The notes: generated by a model not told the origin, from the letters alone. A DNA stretch of 31,136 bases from Candidatus Gastranaerophilales bacterium (GCA_944323945.1 CALUUL010000022.1:1-31136), one strand, 5' to 3'; positions 1 to 10,500 are shown, numbered from the stretch's first letter. Made by a program: numbers and translations.

Positions 1-2299
1 CAACGTTATTGACAGTCAAAGCAAAAGAACCGCAAAGAAGACCGTTGAAAGAACTGCCACCAAAACGAGCGAAGCCGACAACAGAAGCACTCCACCATGC
101 ACCGTCAGGAAGGAAGGTGGAAGAAGAACCGCTAACTGTATCGGGCAACAATCCATAACCTTCAACCATTGTAACACCGCTAATATAACCACCTGACGTT
201 CCTGTAAGTGTTATTCCTGTATCAATATAATTTGTACCGTCTGTGTTATATGCAGTTGCAGTTGTGCCGTCATTAGTGTTTGGTGTTAATTTTAAATAGA
301 GTTTATTATTCTTTTGAATAATACCATTTTCAATTTTCCAAACATTTCCCCAAAAATTTTCCATAAAGAAAACTTTAACACAGCCATTTGAATTATCACC
401 ATAGAACTGACCACTTTTTAAACGTTGACCACTTGTAAGTTGATTATAACTGCTTGATGAGCCACCCGAATTGCGACCTGCACCAAACTTTGCTTGAGTA
501 TCAGTTGATTTACTAATAAGCATTAAAAGTGCTTGAATCATCATTACAAAACTTGCTTCATCAACATCATAACCTGAACCGTTTGCTTGTGCATATGCAA
601 TTTGCGTATTTCCTGCAACATTTACACAAGGGGCTAATCCTGCAATACTTCTAATTACATTTCCAACATTTGCACCGTCAAACATTGCACGATAATAATA
701 TTCTTTCAAATTACCGTCTTTATCATAATGCGACCAACATTTATAATCCGAATCAACCTGCTTATTTGCAATAAAGAAATGATATTTTCTTGTAGCTATT
801 TTAACAACTTTAATCCAAACTTGCTTAAATTGAACCATTGCATTTGCGTTGCAACTTGTATCAGAAATATGCGAAGGAGTTCCGTCAATTGTTAATGTAT
901 GGTCTTCAGGGTTTAAGTATTCCATAATCTGACCATTCAAGGAATTATCATTTTCATCAAGTGCGTTCTGATTATATAGCATTACAGGTTTTGCAAGTTC
1001 CATAATAAACGTTCCGGACCAATCACCACCTTTGAAAACATTATTTGTATAGTCCATATATGCAGGCGTAAAGTGTTCATTTACACAACCTTCAGGATAT
1101 GAAATGCAACCATTTACATTTGAATTGTTATTATCAAGGACAAATTCATAAACAGTTGCAACATCAAAACAATTCAAACTATTTTTATTGTAAACATCAT
1201 TTACTGAATAAGGGAATACCCTAAATTTTAACGTACTTATATCAACACCAACAGGCACATTATATACAAAAGATTGATTGTAATATTTATTTCTAACTGT
1301 ATTATTTAAAATAATTGTGCCGTCATCATAATTTTGAGGGTATGAATTAGGTTTAACTGTAACAATTGTGCCTTTCCATGAAGACATAATTTGATTAAAT
1401 TCATTAACGGTGTCTGAAGGGTCTTTCCAATTCAAATAAACTTTTCTGTTATCTGAATCAATCCTTATGTTTAAATTCCTGCATATATCTGTTGGCATTC
1501 CTTTTCCCCCACTTTCTGCAACATATCTTTTTGCTATTTCAAAATCTTTTGTCATTTCCGTATCAATTTCATTAAGTGTTTGTGTTCTTATTGCTTGCAT
1601 ATCTGAAACAATTTCTTCATGTTCTTGGATAACTGCACTTAAAGAATTGCTTGCTGATGTTGCAGAAATACCTGCATTACTTGCTTGTTGAGTTGCAATT
1701 GTTGCTTGATTTTCTGCATTTTCTGAATAACCTTCACATTCTTCAAGAACTTCATCAAGCCTGTTTAATTTCTGAACCGCTTCATTAACTTGTTGAATTT
1801 TTTGATTTACTTCCTTTTCAAATTCTTCAATTTGTTGGTCAGTATCTATTTTGTTTTCTTGAATTTGTTGGTCAGTATCTTTTTTATTTTCTTGAATTTC
1901 AGTTGTAACTTCGGAAGAAAAATTTGTTTTAAAAGTTTCAATATTATAATCCATATCCTGAAGACAACAAGAAACTTTGTCAAAAGATTTTTCAATTTCA
2001 GAACCTTGAAAACCCGTTGATGTTGAATAACCTTTTGATTGATAGTTTGAAGTTTTCCTACTGATATTTATATAATAATCTTCCGAAGGTGCAGTTGTAA
2101 GCGTAATATTCCCACCAACCGCATTAATATTTGCAGTATAATCAGTTCCACGTGTAAGTCTTGTAATTGTTCCTGTCGAAACTGCTTCAAGTTCGACAAT
2201 TAATTCATCAACTACAATGACTTTCCAATTAAATGAAAAATCACGTGTTTGTCCGTTGCCTAAATATTGACAAGGATTGTAATCAACTTCATTTGCCAT
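1..2299 (-). CDS. Tail fibre / receptor-binding protein, T7 gp17-like N-terminus (3' end outside window)
   Basis: The frame is open from ATG 2299 to the left edge (766 codons, no stop), with a GGAGT site 7 nt upstream. Residues 1 to about 85 (MANEVDYNPCQYLGNGQTRD onward) resemble the T7 tail-fibre N-terminal domain that attaches the fibre to the tail. A coiled coil rich in Q, E and K follows (about 105-240), containing an 11-residue tandem duplication. Residues about 272-370, with VYLNWKDPSD, look like the FN3-type domain common in gut phage and prophage tail proteins. The part from about 414 on resembles a widespread gut-phage receptor domain with LMLISKSTDTQ near 590 and FARFGGSSFNGLLCGSF near 746, like a C-type-lectin or FGE fold. 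It directly follows the gp16-position gene, as gene 17 does in T7. The role as a fibre is well supported; the receptor and the exact fold are inference. Confidence 0.85.
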   Translation of the reverse strand, partial: MANEVDYNPCQYLGNGQTRDFSFNWKVIVVDELIVELEAVSTGTITRLTRGTDYTANINAVGGNITLTTAPSEDYYINISRKTSNYQSKGYSTSTGFQGSEIEKSFDKVSCCLQDMDYNIETFKTNFSSEVTTEIQENKKDTDQQIQENKIDTDQQIEEFEKEVNQKIQQVNEAVQKLNRLDEVLEECEGYSENAENQATIATQQASNAGISATSASNSLSAVIQEHEEIVSDMQAIRTQTLNEIDTEMTKDFEIAKRYVAESGGKGMPTDICRNLNIRIDSDNRKVYLNWKDPSDTVNEFNQIMSSWKGTIVTVKPNSYPQNYDDGTIILNNTVRNKYYNQSFVYNVPVGVDISTLKFRVFPYSVNDVYNKNSLNCFDVATVYEFVLDNNNSNVNGCISYPEGCVNEHFTPAYMDYTNNVFKGGDWSGTFIMELAKPVMLYNQNALDENDNSLNGQIMEYLNPEDHTLTIDGTPSHISDTSCNANAMVQFKQVWIKVVKIATRKYHFFIANKQVDSDYKCWSHYDKDGNLKEYYYRAMFDGANVGNVIRSIAGLAPCVNVAGNTQIAYAQANGSGYDVDEASFVMMIQALLMLISKSTDTQAKFGAGRNSGGSSSSYNQLTSGQRLKSGQFYGDNSNGCVKVFFMENFWGNVWKIENGIIQKNNKLYLKLTPNTNDGTTATAYNTDGTNYIDTGITLTGTSGGYISGVTMVEGYGLLPDTVSGSSSTFLPDGAWWSASVVGFARFGGSSFNGLLCGSFALTVNNV
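1823..1899. repeat. 33-bp tandem repeat inside the tail-fibre coiled coil
   Basis: Two near-identical 33-bp units (1823-1855 and 1856-1888) share TTGTTGGTCAGTATCT at 1832 and 1865. A partial third copy begins at 1889 (TTCTTGAATTT). In the fibre protein this gives two copies of an 11-residue block around NKxDTDQQI. Eleven residues keep the reading frame and fit coiled-coil spacing, so this looks like a length-changing duplication in the shaft. Confidence 0.85.
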
Positions 2300-2313
2300 T
2301 TTTGCACTCCTTT

Positions 2314-5300
2314 TTAATTAAGTTTCACTCTTTTGTCTTTTTTACCACCGAGCCAATTGTAATAAAGCTTTCCTACAATAGGCACTCTTGACCAAACATA
2401 AAGGTCTTTAACCTCTTTTTTGCCCTTTTGAACTTGTTTAATGCCTGTTACCAAATCGCCAATTGCTTGAATTGCAGGAAGTTTAACATTTTCCAAATAA
2501 ATGTTTGCAGGATTGTCAGCAACTTTATTTATTAAAAATCTATTGAAAATGCCAAAAATCAGGATATTGTCAATAATATGGTCAGGTATATCAAATTCAC
2601 GATTTGCAATAAGGTCTTTTATTAAATCTTGCGGAAGCCCGAACATCCACATAAATATTTGTAGCCTTATTAAGTTTTTCATACCTTCAGCAATTTCTTC
2701 TATTCCTTTTGCTTTATTGCTTTTTAGGTTTTTAACTCCTGAAGATATTTTTGAAAAACATTCATTTCTCAAAATATCGAGTGCTTTTATACTATATGTT
2801 TTTAGAACATATAAAGGTTTAAATCCTGACAAATAACCTCTTGCCATTTGGTCGGTTGAAATAGGTTGAATATCTGCAAGGTCATTAAATGCAATAAAAA
2901 CAATCTCATCTGTCATTTTGCCATTAATTAAATCTTGCTTAACTTTTTGTGCTTCTTTTTCACCGAATAAGAATTTTAATTTATCATTAAAACTTTCGTC
3001 ATTCTTTTTTGCTTTTTGCCGTGCGGTAAGAACAGAAGCATTTATTGCAGTGTTTTTTGCAAAACCGTCAATTAAATCAAGACCAATAAATTTTAATTGT
3101 TTATTTAGCCAATTTGAAAGACCGCTTGCACCTCTAAATTCTTCAGCAATATTATTTATTCCTAAAGATTCTCTTGTTAGACCTTCAACCCCACGCATGC
3201 CTTGAAACGTGTTAAACAAACCAAATTTAAAAGCAGAAAAGGTTAAGTCAGTAATCTGTGTTACTGCATTTGTTATATCGTTCAATGTAACAATTGTGCT
3301 TGCATCACGTAACGTTGTCGCAACTTTTTCAAGTCTGATTGTATTAAATCGTGAAACAAGCAAATCTCTTACAACACGCTCATCTTTAACGTGAATTACA
3401 CCTTTTTCTGCAAGGTCAGCAATAAGTCTTCCAATGCTATCTTCAACGTGGTCAATATCACCAATGATTTCTTCAATTTGCTTGTTTAATCCTAAAATTT
3501 CATCTTTTAAACGTTTTACAACAACATTTTTAACTTTTAAATTATTGTTTTCCTCTACCCATTTTATTTGTGATTTTAAACGGTCAGCACGCTCATTAAG
3601 TAGGGTTAAATTCTCTTTTTGGTTATTTATATATCCTTGAACTTTTTCTTTCTTTTCTTCATCTGTTATCGTTTTGATTTCATTAAGATTGTTTTTTAAT
3701 TCACCTGAAATTGTTTCAATCTTAATTTCAATAGGTGCAAGTTCATATTTAAGACGATTTAATTCTTTCCATTTTGCTTGTGCAGGTGTACGTGTTTTTA
3801 CTTCACGCAAAGTTTCACGTTTGCGTTTTATAGAAGCACGAAGTTTTGAAACCTCTTTATTTTCTGCACCGAAAAATTTTCTTTCTTCAATATTTTTTCT
3901 TGCACCAATAACATAGTTTGAAAGTGCTTTTTCGATAGGTTCATAGAATTGTTGTTGTTCAGGTGTCAGTTTGTCAATAATACGCTCAAATTTTAATTGC
4001 CCGATTCTTGACAACATTATATTGTTTTTACCAAAACCACGAATTGTGGTATTAATCATTTTTGCCTTATCAGCATTACTCCATAAACCATGTACATCAT
4101 TCTCTTTAATAGTTCTTTTAACATTTGAATATTCTGCTTCATCAAGTTCAAGAAGTTGGTTCTTTATATCAATTTCTTCTTCACGTGTCATCTTTTCAAA
4201 TAAATCAATAAATTCATCTGTTTTGTCAGTTTTTACCATTCGTGGATAGTAACTTTCAAGATAACCAACAGACAAACCAACAGATTCAGTTTCTTCATGA
4301 AGTTGGTCTAATAAAGCACGTACTTGCTCAAATTCTTCTTTAATTTCTAAAGATTTAACTATTTTATTCACCATATATGAATCACGGTTATTCAAAGCAT
4401 AAGATAATAAATTATATGCGTTAAACTGTGTACCATTATATTCAATCGTGCTTTTATTCTTTTTAATTTCCTTTATCTTCAGTAGAAATGGTGTGATTTT
4501 ATCACAATCTAATTTTGCCTGATATGTCATATCAAAAGTATGTTTTCTTAAAAGTTTTTTTAACTCGGGTGATATTTTCCCAAGACGTGTATCAATAGGA
4601 ATAATCACTGTGTCATAAAAACTTTTCCATGCTTCAGTTACAGCATTAAGATTATTTTTTATTTTATATGACAAAGTTTCTTGTTGATTTATACTATCAG
4701 CAAGTTCTTGATTTTGTTTATATAAAGGCAAAACCTCTTTTTCATATTCTTCATCCGTTGTAAATAATCTATCAAAACATTCTTGAACTTCTTTTGAAAA
4801 GTTTACATTCAAATCTGACAATGTTTCATATACATCTTTTAAGAACTCTTTGAAACGTTCAAATACAGATTTCAACCTTGCAGTTGGTGCTTCACCATTT
4901 AAAAGGTATGCTTCAAAACTTCTTGCGAAACGTTCGTGCATATCTATAAATTCTTCAGGAGTTGCATTTTTTTCATCAAATTCTAAAACATTATAAATTT
5001 CTTGCAAATCTTTTTCTGCACGTTTATTTGTTTTTGCAAGCTCTTGAATATCATGCAAATACATATGAGCGAGTTCATGCATAAATGAACTTGAATCATG
5101 ACCTTCCGCTAAAGTGATAATTGTTTCATTATTTCCAAATTCAATTTTTGCCCGTTGTTGTTGCTCTTTTTCTTGATAATATTTATTTAATACTTTAATT
5201 GCTTTATCATCAAAAATCACATAACAACGCCCATCCTGATTTCCGTCATAAGTTATTCCTTTTATTCCGTACTCATTTAATAATTCACTTGCTTTTCTGT

Positions 5301-8300
5301 CAGAACCTACCATTTTTGACAATGCTTGATAAATAGTTCTTCCTTCTTTATATGCTAAATTATCAGCATATTCTTCCTTTGTATTGTTTGTATAAATAAT
5401 CTGTGCGAGTTTTGTTTCGGAAGGATATTTTTCCCAATTATCTTCATACATTTTTTTTAATGCGTTCTTAACAAATTCGCTCTGTTCAGAATAATATTTA
5501 TTTTCATCAAGTAAAACGTCAGCTTCAGGAATATCAACTTCATAAAGTTGACCGCCAACAGTTTCAAGTTTAAATTTTGATACATCAACATTTTGTATTT
5601 TTTTGAACAGTTTCAACGTATCATCAATTTCTTGATTTAAAATTTCTAGCTCTTTTTCATAATTATTATATTGCCATTCACCATTAATAAATTCACCTGT
5701 ATCTTTATTTTTTATGTGTTCATTTACTACATCTTTTCTAGATTTAAAATCATTTAATAAATTCTCTGTAAATTTTAACCTTTTTTGCTTTCCATTTTTA
5801 TATATATCCCACATTAAAAAATCTTTTGAAGAAATTTCTTTATTTTTATAATATAACTTTTGAGGTGATAAATTTTGTCTATATGTTTCAGAAACATCCT
5901 TATTTTCAGCAAAATATAACCCCCAACCATGAGCCTGTGCACCTTCGCCTGAACCTATGTTGTCAGTCGAAAATTCATCAAAATTGTGAGGTGTACCATG
6001 ATATGCGGATTGATAAAAAGTAATTCCTTTTTCGGTTTCTTTTGTTTTTAAAACAGAAAATAATTTATCATATGCTTCAATTACTTCTTTCATTTCTGAT
6101 TCATATGGATATGGATATAATTCAATATCCCTATATTCCTGTTCAGTCAAAATATTCGCAAGATAATCATTTCTGAAGCCTTTCATTTTTGCTTTTGCAA
6201 TTATATATGCTTCAAAACCTCTTGCGGTCATTTCACGTGTAGTTGACCAATAATCTTTTGTCCTTGTTAAATCAATCTTTTGCGAACGGTCAAACATAGT
6301 TTTCTTCAGAACATTAACAATTCCTTTATATGCTTCAAAAACTTCTTGTCTTACGGTCTTTGAAGCATAACGTTCGCTGATGTAACCAATTTCACTACCT
6401 TCTAATTTTCCAAAAAAATTATCAAGTGCATGCCACCATTCATGAGCTAGCGAACCTGCACCTTTTTTCTTTGTCAAGTTTATAACAACTTCATCAGGTT
6501 CATAGTGTGCTTTTGCAGCAGACTTTCCCCCACTACCTCTAGCACCAAAAGCAATACCAAGTGAACCATTAAGAGAAATTGCTCTTGAAGGCACATCAAT
6601 TAAATTAGCTAAATCAAGAAGTGCGTCATATGCTTCATTCATGTCTTCAATGCGTTTTGATTGTTCAACATAATTGCCAAATTGAACACCCCTAAAACCA
6701 AATTCATTTGCAAATTTTTCAGGTGTAATATTCATTCCTTCACGATAATCTTCACCGACACGTTCTTTATTTGCAGACCCTCTTGTTTCAGGTGTTTCTT
6801 TGAGTTTTTGCAATTTTTCTAATAATTCTTTTTCATTTTCTTTATAATATGCTCTTGCTTCTTTTGCAGAAGTAAAACCGCCTTTTAAGTCAATATATTT
6901 ATTTGTACCAACTTTTTTACCAATGATTATTTCGCCGGTTCTATACACCTGATAAATGTCTAACTTAGTTTTGCGTTCTTCTTTTTCAGGTTCTTTATTA
7001 AATTCTTCACGCAAATAATCAATCAGTTCTTCTTTTGTTTTAAAGGCTTTAGATGATTTTCTTGCTTTATTGCTCATATTATACGCATAATACATTGTTG
7101 TTGGTTTATCTAGCTTTTCACCATTTGCAATCGAAAAAACTCCACTTCTAATTTTCCACCCATTGGCATTTTTGAAAGCAGGATAACCAAGTTCAATATA
7201 TAATTGAACTTGTTCTTTAATATCTTTTGTTGAACTTAATGCTTCATCAATATCAGTTAATTTCTTCTTACCACTGATTAAATCACTTGCAAGTTCACGT
7301 ACAAATTTTAAAACTTGAATATATTCTTTTCTCTTATATGTTCCGTATCTACCACGTGGTTTAGTTGGAATAATATCACGCAATGCTTTTATTGTTGCTA
7401 AAATATTCACATCAATACCTTCCCTAATCAAACCTTCATAATTTGGTTCAGGGAAGTCTTTCGATAAAGATATTTTTTCAAAATCATCTGTCAATGGACG
7501 TTCCAAAGATGAGCGATAAGAAACCCATAAATCTTTTTTTGCACCTTCAATTTTTTCGCCATAATCTTCATATTTATCTATTGATTCAGGTTTTTTTTCA
7601 GGTTTAAATTTTGGTAATTCATTATTTAATTCTTCTTGTGGTGTTGGCATATTAAATAAACTGCCTTGACCATTATTTATATCTTCTGTATGTTCTTCAG
7701 AAGGTTGTTCAATGCTTTCTGTGTTTTTTTCTTCAGAAATTTTTTCACCATTAAAAATAACGTCAATAATATCATCACGCATGACAAAATCAACAAATTG
7801 TTTTATTGCTTCATTATGAGATATTTCACCATTCTTTTCTTTTTGAGCAAGTTCATTTGCTTTATTAGAAATTATTCCCTCATAAAATGCTTGTTTTTTT
7901 ACAACCTCAATTGCAATTTCAGCAGATTTTTTTAATTCTTCATTATTTTTCTTGTTTAATTTATTACCGTTTTTCTCAATCGCCCTTGAATTATTTCCAA
8001 GATGTGCCATTAAGTTTTTAGATTTTTTTAATTGTTTTATAGCACCGTCAATAATTTTAATTTTTTCAACGGCTGAAGATTGAAGAATATTTTGAGTGCC
8101 AAACAAATTTGTTTGTTCTACTGTTTCAGTAGGAGTTGATAAAACCTGTCTTGCCATAAGTTCAGTTTCTGATAATGTTTCAATTCCTTCTTGTGCAATA
8201 ACATCAATTGCCAAAGATTGTTTTGCATGGTCTGTTCTTATAATATTTGCAATTAATGCACCTTGTGCAGGTGTAACATAACCGTTAATAACTTTTTCAA

Positions 8301-10500
8301 ATGCTTCATCACCAAGACGTGAAAGAGCAATTCCATATTCATACATTGCACCCCTACGAGGAAGTGAAGCAGGATAATTGTCAGCACCGCCAAGCTCACG
8401 CAAAATTTTTGCAGTGTCAATCGGAGTACCCGAGCCTTCTGCAATATTTTTTTTAGCAGCTATCATTCTTACATCTTCAGGGGTGTAGCCGTCAGTTTCA
8501 CGATATAAAACACCGTCAAGGCGTATGTTTTCATCATTCAAACGTTTAGCAAGTCCAAGCCTTTGATGACCGTCCGCAATATATTTTTGCCCCTCTTTTG
8601 ATTCCCAAACAATAACAATACCTGAATCTTGTGCAGACCATTCTTCAACACCATTCATTCTGTCCGTTTTACCTTCTTCGTCAGAATTTTCTTTATATTG
8701 AAAAAGTTTTGCATTTGTTTTTAATTCAGAGGGTTTAAAATGATAAATTTCTTTTTGCTTTAATTCGGAATTTTGAACATATTCTTTTTCTTTTTGTTGT
8801 TGAACTTCGTTTTGCAAAGCCTGAATTTTTAAATTTCTTTTTTTAATCAAATTTTCCGCTTCACCTTCTGCGTTGTATTTGTCCATGAGAATTTTATCAA
8901 TCCTGTTAAGACTTTGAACTTCAAGGTCTGCTTGTTCTTCACTGTGTCCTGCTTTTAACAAATCAGATTTCAATGCAGAATAATCTTGTTTTGGTATGTT
9001 TGCTTCTTCGTGTATTTTTAAAAGTTGTGCTTTATCATCTAAAGAAGCATAGTCAAGAAAGTTTTCAATTTCTTCTTCTTTAACACCACCCTCTTGAAGA
9101 ATTTTTGTCAAACGTTCATCTGTATTGCTTTTTCTTGCATACATTCTGAATACACCACAATCAAGAAGAAAATCATCAACGGAATAATCTTTAGTTTTTA
9201 ATATTCCTTCATTAACACTTTTGACTGCTTTATTAAGATTTTCGTCAGAAATTGTAGGATTATTTCTTTTAATTAAACGTTTCATTTTCTCTATATCATA
9301 TGAACCGTCTTTACTTTTTGATTTTTCTTGAATATCTTTTGCAATACTTCTATAACGTGAATAATCAACACCTTTTTTTATTCCCGTACCTGTTCCGCCC
9401 ATAATTGCAAATGACAATAATTCTGCGATTGCCTGTTCTTTTGGTGGGAATATTGCTTGTAAAAATTGTTCAAAAGAATACCCCTTTTGACCGTCAAGGT
9501 CAAAAGTTGTTTGAAGAAAATCTGAAACACGTTCTTCACCATATTCCTCAAGCAGACCATTCCAACCAAATTTTTGAAGAGCCTTCACAGTTGAAAGACC
9601 TGTTACTTGTTTTGATAGTTTATTTAAGTTAGTTATAAATTTTGAAGGTAAATGTTTTAAAAGGATAGGACTGATATATTTACCAATTGCCCTTTCCCCA
9701 TAATTAAATGCAAAGCCTGCGGTTTCTGAAAATGATTCAATTTGCATTAATGCCATTGCTTTTAATACAGATGTTGCAGGGTTGTTTTCTGCCTCATTAA
9801 TTAAAACTTGACCTTCAGGGGTAACCATAAGATTTTCATCAAGTTCAACTTCGCTAAAACGTTTTACCCCTTGTTGAGGTAAGTATTTCATGTTGAATTT
9901 TGCAACACCAATTGTTGAGTCTTTTAATAAATTTTTTGATGTGTTTAGTGCAATTTGTTTTTTTACTTGTTGTTTAGTTGTGTCCTTTATTGTTTTAACA
10001 CCTAAATCTTTAAGTGCTTTTTTAACTGCGAGTTTGCCACCTGTTTGACCCAAAGAAGCAAGACCGATTCCTTCTTTAGAAGTTGCAAGACCAACTCCAA
10101 ATTCTCCCATGTAAGGAACAGATTGAAGAAAACCGTCAAAAGCCATTGAAGGAATTGTTTGACCTCTTGCTGATTGACTTGCAATATCTAGAACAAATTC
10201 TTTGTATGTTTCCATTTCTTCTGAAGACAATTGAACGCCTTCACGAACTTTATTTTGCAAATTTAATATTTTTAAGTTTTCAACTGTTTCTGCACTTGTA
10301 CCAATATAAGGAATTGCGTAACCCCATTTTTTAGCATTTTTTAATGTTTCAAATGCAGTAATTTTCCCTTTTTTCTGTTCGCTTTCAATAAAATCGGGTG
10401 AAACAAGATTATTTATAACATTAATTTGATTTTGTCGTTCTTCATTTCCCCTATCTTGAAAATATTGCATTGTATTATTTTGTTCAAATAAATCTGTCAT
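2314..10500 (-). CDS. Giant polyvalent internal virion protein in the T7 gp16 position
   Basis: 2728 aa; ATG 10500 has AAAGGAAC upstream. Visible regions in order: a hydrophobic Gly/Ala-rich stretch (about 125-160); a ParB-like domain (about 590-760, DGHQR at 643-647); an acidic linker with SLFN near 948; LPD1/LPD5-type polyvalent-protein domains (about 1180-1400, FGFRGVQFGN near 1265, zincin motif HEWWH at 1353-1357); an ADP-ribosyltransferase-like domain (about 1498-1775, HGTP at H1501, GLYFA at Y1529); a second zincin motif HELAH at 1808-1812, with HERFARSFEAYL near 1860 as a possible third ligand; a long coiled coil (about 2214-2357); and hydrophobic C-terminal helices (about 2610-2660). 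These families are known from phage and conjugative-element polyvalent proteins that travel with the DNA. Its slot after the gp14- and gp15-like genes suggests ejection into the host. No lytic transglycosylase domain, present in T7 gp16, is seen. The targets are unknown. Confidence 0.85.
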   Translation of the reverse strand: MTDLFEQNNTMQYFQDRGNEERQNQINVINNLVSPDFIESEQKKGKITAFETLKNAKKWGYAIPYIGTSAETVENLKILNLQNKVREGVQLSSEEMETYKEFVLDIASQSARGQTIPSMAFDGFLQSVPYMGEFGVGLATSKEGIGLASLGQTGGKLAVKKALKDLGVKTIKDTTKQQVKKQIALNTSKNLLKDSTIGVAKFNMKYLPQQGVKRFSEVELDENLMVTPEGQVLINEAENNPATSVLKAMALMQIESFSETAGFAFNYGERAIGKYISPILLKHLPSKFITNLNKLSKQVTGLSTVKALQKFGWNGLLEEYGEERVSDFLQTTFDLDGQKGYSFEQFLQAIFPPKEQAIAELLSFAIMGGTGTGIKKGVDYSRYRSIAKDIQEKSKSKDGSYDIEKMKRLIKRNNPTISDENLNKAVKSVNEGILKTKDYSVDDFLLDCGVFRMYARKSNTDERLTKILQEGGVKEEEIENFLDYASLDDKAQLLKIHEEANIPKQDYSALKSDLLKAGHSEEQADLEVQSLNRIDKILMDKYNAEGEAENLIKKRNLKIQALQNEVQQQKEKEYVQNSELKQKEIYHFKPSELKTNAKLFQYKENSDEEGKTDRMNGVEEWSAQDSGIVIVWESKEGQKYIADGHQRLGLAKRLNDENIRLDGVLYRETDGYTPEDVRMIAAKKNIAEGSGTPIDTAKILRELGGADNYPASLPRRGAMYEYGIALSRLGDEAFEKVINGYVTPAQGALIANIIRTDHAKQSLAIDVIAQEGIETLSETELMARQVLSTPTETVEQTNLFGTQNILQSSAVEKIKIIDGAIKQLKKSKNLMAHLGNNSRAIEKNGNKLNKKNNEELKKSAEIAIEVVKKQAFYEGIISNKANELAQKEKNGEISHNEAIKQFVDFVMRDDIIDVIFNGEKISEEKNTESIEQPSEEHTEDINNGQGSLFNMPTPQEELNNELPKFKPEKKPESIDKYEDYGEKIEGAKKDLWVSYRSSLERPLTDDFEKISLSKDFPEPNYEGLIREGIDVNILATIKALRDIIPTKPRGRYGTYKRKEYIQVLKFVRELASDLISGKKKLTDIDEALSSTKDIKEQVQLYIELGYPAFKNANGWKIRSGVFSIANGEKLDKPTTMYYAYNMSNKARKSSKAFKTKEELIDYLREEFNKEPEKEERKTKLDIYQVYRTGEIIIGKKVGTNKYIDLKGGFTSAKEARAYYKENEKELLEKLQKLKETPETRGSANKERVGEDYREGMNITPEKFANEFGFRGVQFGNYVEQSKRIEDMNEAYDALLDLANLIDVPSRAISLNGSLGIAFGARGSGGKSAAKAHYEPDEVVINLTKKKGAGSLAHEWWHALDNFFGKLEGSEIGYISERYASKTVRQEVFEAYKGIVNVLKKTMFDRSQKIDLTRTKDYWSTTREMTARGFEAYIIAKAKMKGFRNDYLANILTEQEYRDIELYPYPYESEMKEVIEAYDKLFSVLKTKETEKGITFYQSAYHGTPHNFDEFSTDNIGSGEGAQAHGWGLYFAENKDVSETYRQNLSPQKLYYKNKEISSKDFLMWDIYKNGKQKRLKFTENLLNDFKSRKDVVNEHIKNKDTGEFINGEWQYNNYEKELEILNQEIDDTLKLFKKIQNVDVSKFKLETVGGQLYEVDIPEADVLLDENKYYSEQSEFVKNALKKMYEDNWEKYPSETKLAQIIYTNNTKEEYADNLAYKEGRTIYQALSKMVGSDRKASELLNEYGIKGITYDGNQDGRCYVIFDDKAIKVLNKYYQEKEQQQRAKIEFGNNETIITLAEGHDSSSFMHELAHMYLHDIQELAKTNKRAEKDLQEIYNVLEFDEKNATPEEFIDMHERFARSFEAYLLNGEAPTARLKSVFERFKEFLKDVYETLSDLNVNFSKEVQECFDRLFTTDEEYEKEVLPLYKQNQELADSINQQETLSYKIKNNLNAVTEAWKSFYDTVIIPIDTRLGKISPELKKLLRKHTFDMTYQAKLDCDKITPFLLKIKEIKKNKSTIEYNGTQFNAYNLLSYALNNRDSYMVNKIVKSLEIKEEFEQVRALLDQLHEETESVGLSVGYLESYYPRMVKTDKTDEFIDLFEKMTREEEIDIKNQLLELDEAEYSNVKRTIKENDVHGLWSNADKAKMINTTIRGFGKNNIMLSRIGQLKFERIIDKLTPEQQQFYEPIEKALSNYVIGARKNIEERKFFGAENKEVSKLRASIKRKRETLREVKTRTPAQAKWKELNRLKYELAPIEIKIETISGELKNNLNEIKTITDEEKKEKVQGYINNQKENLTLLNERADRLKSQIKWVEENNNLKVKNVVVKRLKDEILGLNKQIEEIIGDIDHVEDSIGRLIADLAEKGVIHVKDERVVRDLLVSRFNTIRLEKVATTLRDASTIVTLNDITNAVTQITDLTFSAFKFGLFNTFQGMRGVEGLTRESLGINNIAEEFRGASGLSNWLNKQLKFIGLDLIDGFAKNTAINASVLTARQKAKKNDESFNDKLKFLFGEKEAQKVKQDLINGKMTDEIVFIAFNDLADIQPISTDQMARGYLSGFKPLYVLKTYSIKALDILRNECFSKISSGVKNLKSNKAKGIEEIAEGMKNLIRLQIFMWMFGLPQDLIKDLIANREFDIPDHIIDNILIFGIFNRFLINKVADNPANIYLENVKLPAIQAIGDLVTGIKQVQKGKKEVKDLYVWSRVPIVGKLYYNWLGGKKDKRVKLN

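Noticed and set aside
8253..8444. Minus-strand 63-codon ORF inside the giant protein gene, and similar ones at 9378-9569 and 10002-10184
   Set aside because: Frame-shifted shadows of the 2728-aa gene with no ribosome sites; a programmed frameshift is not supported because the main frame is intact.
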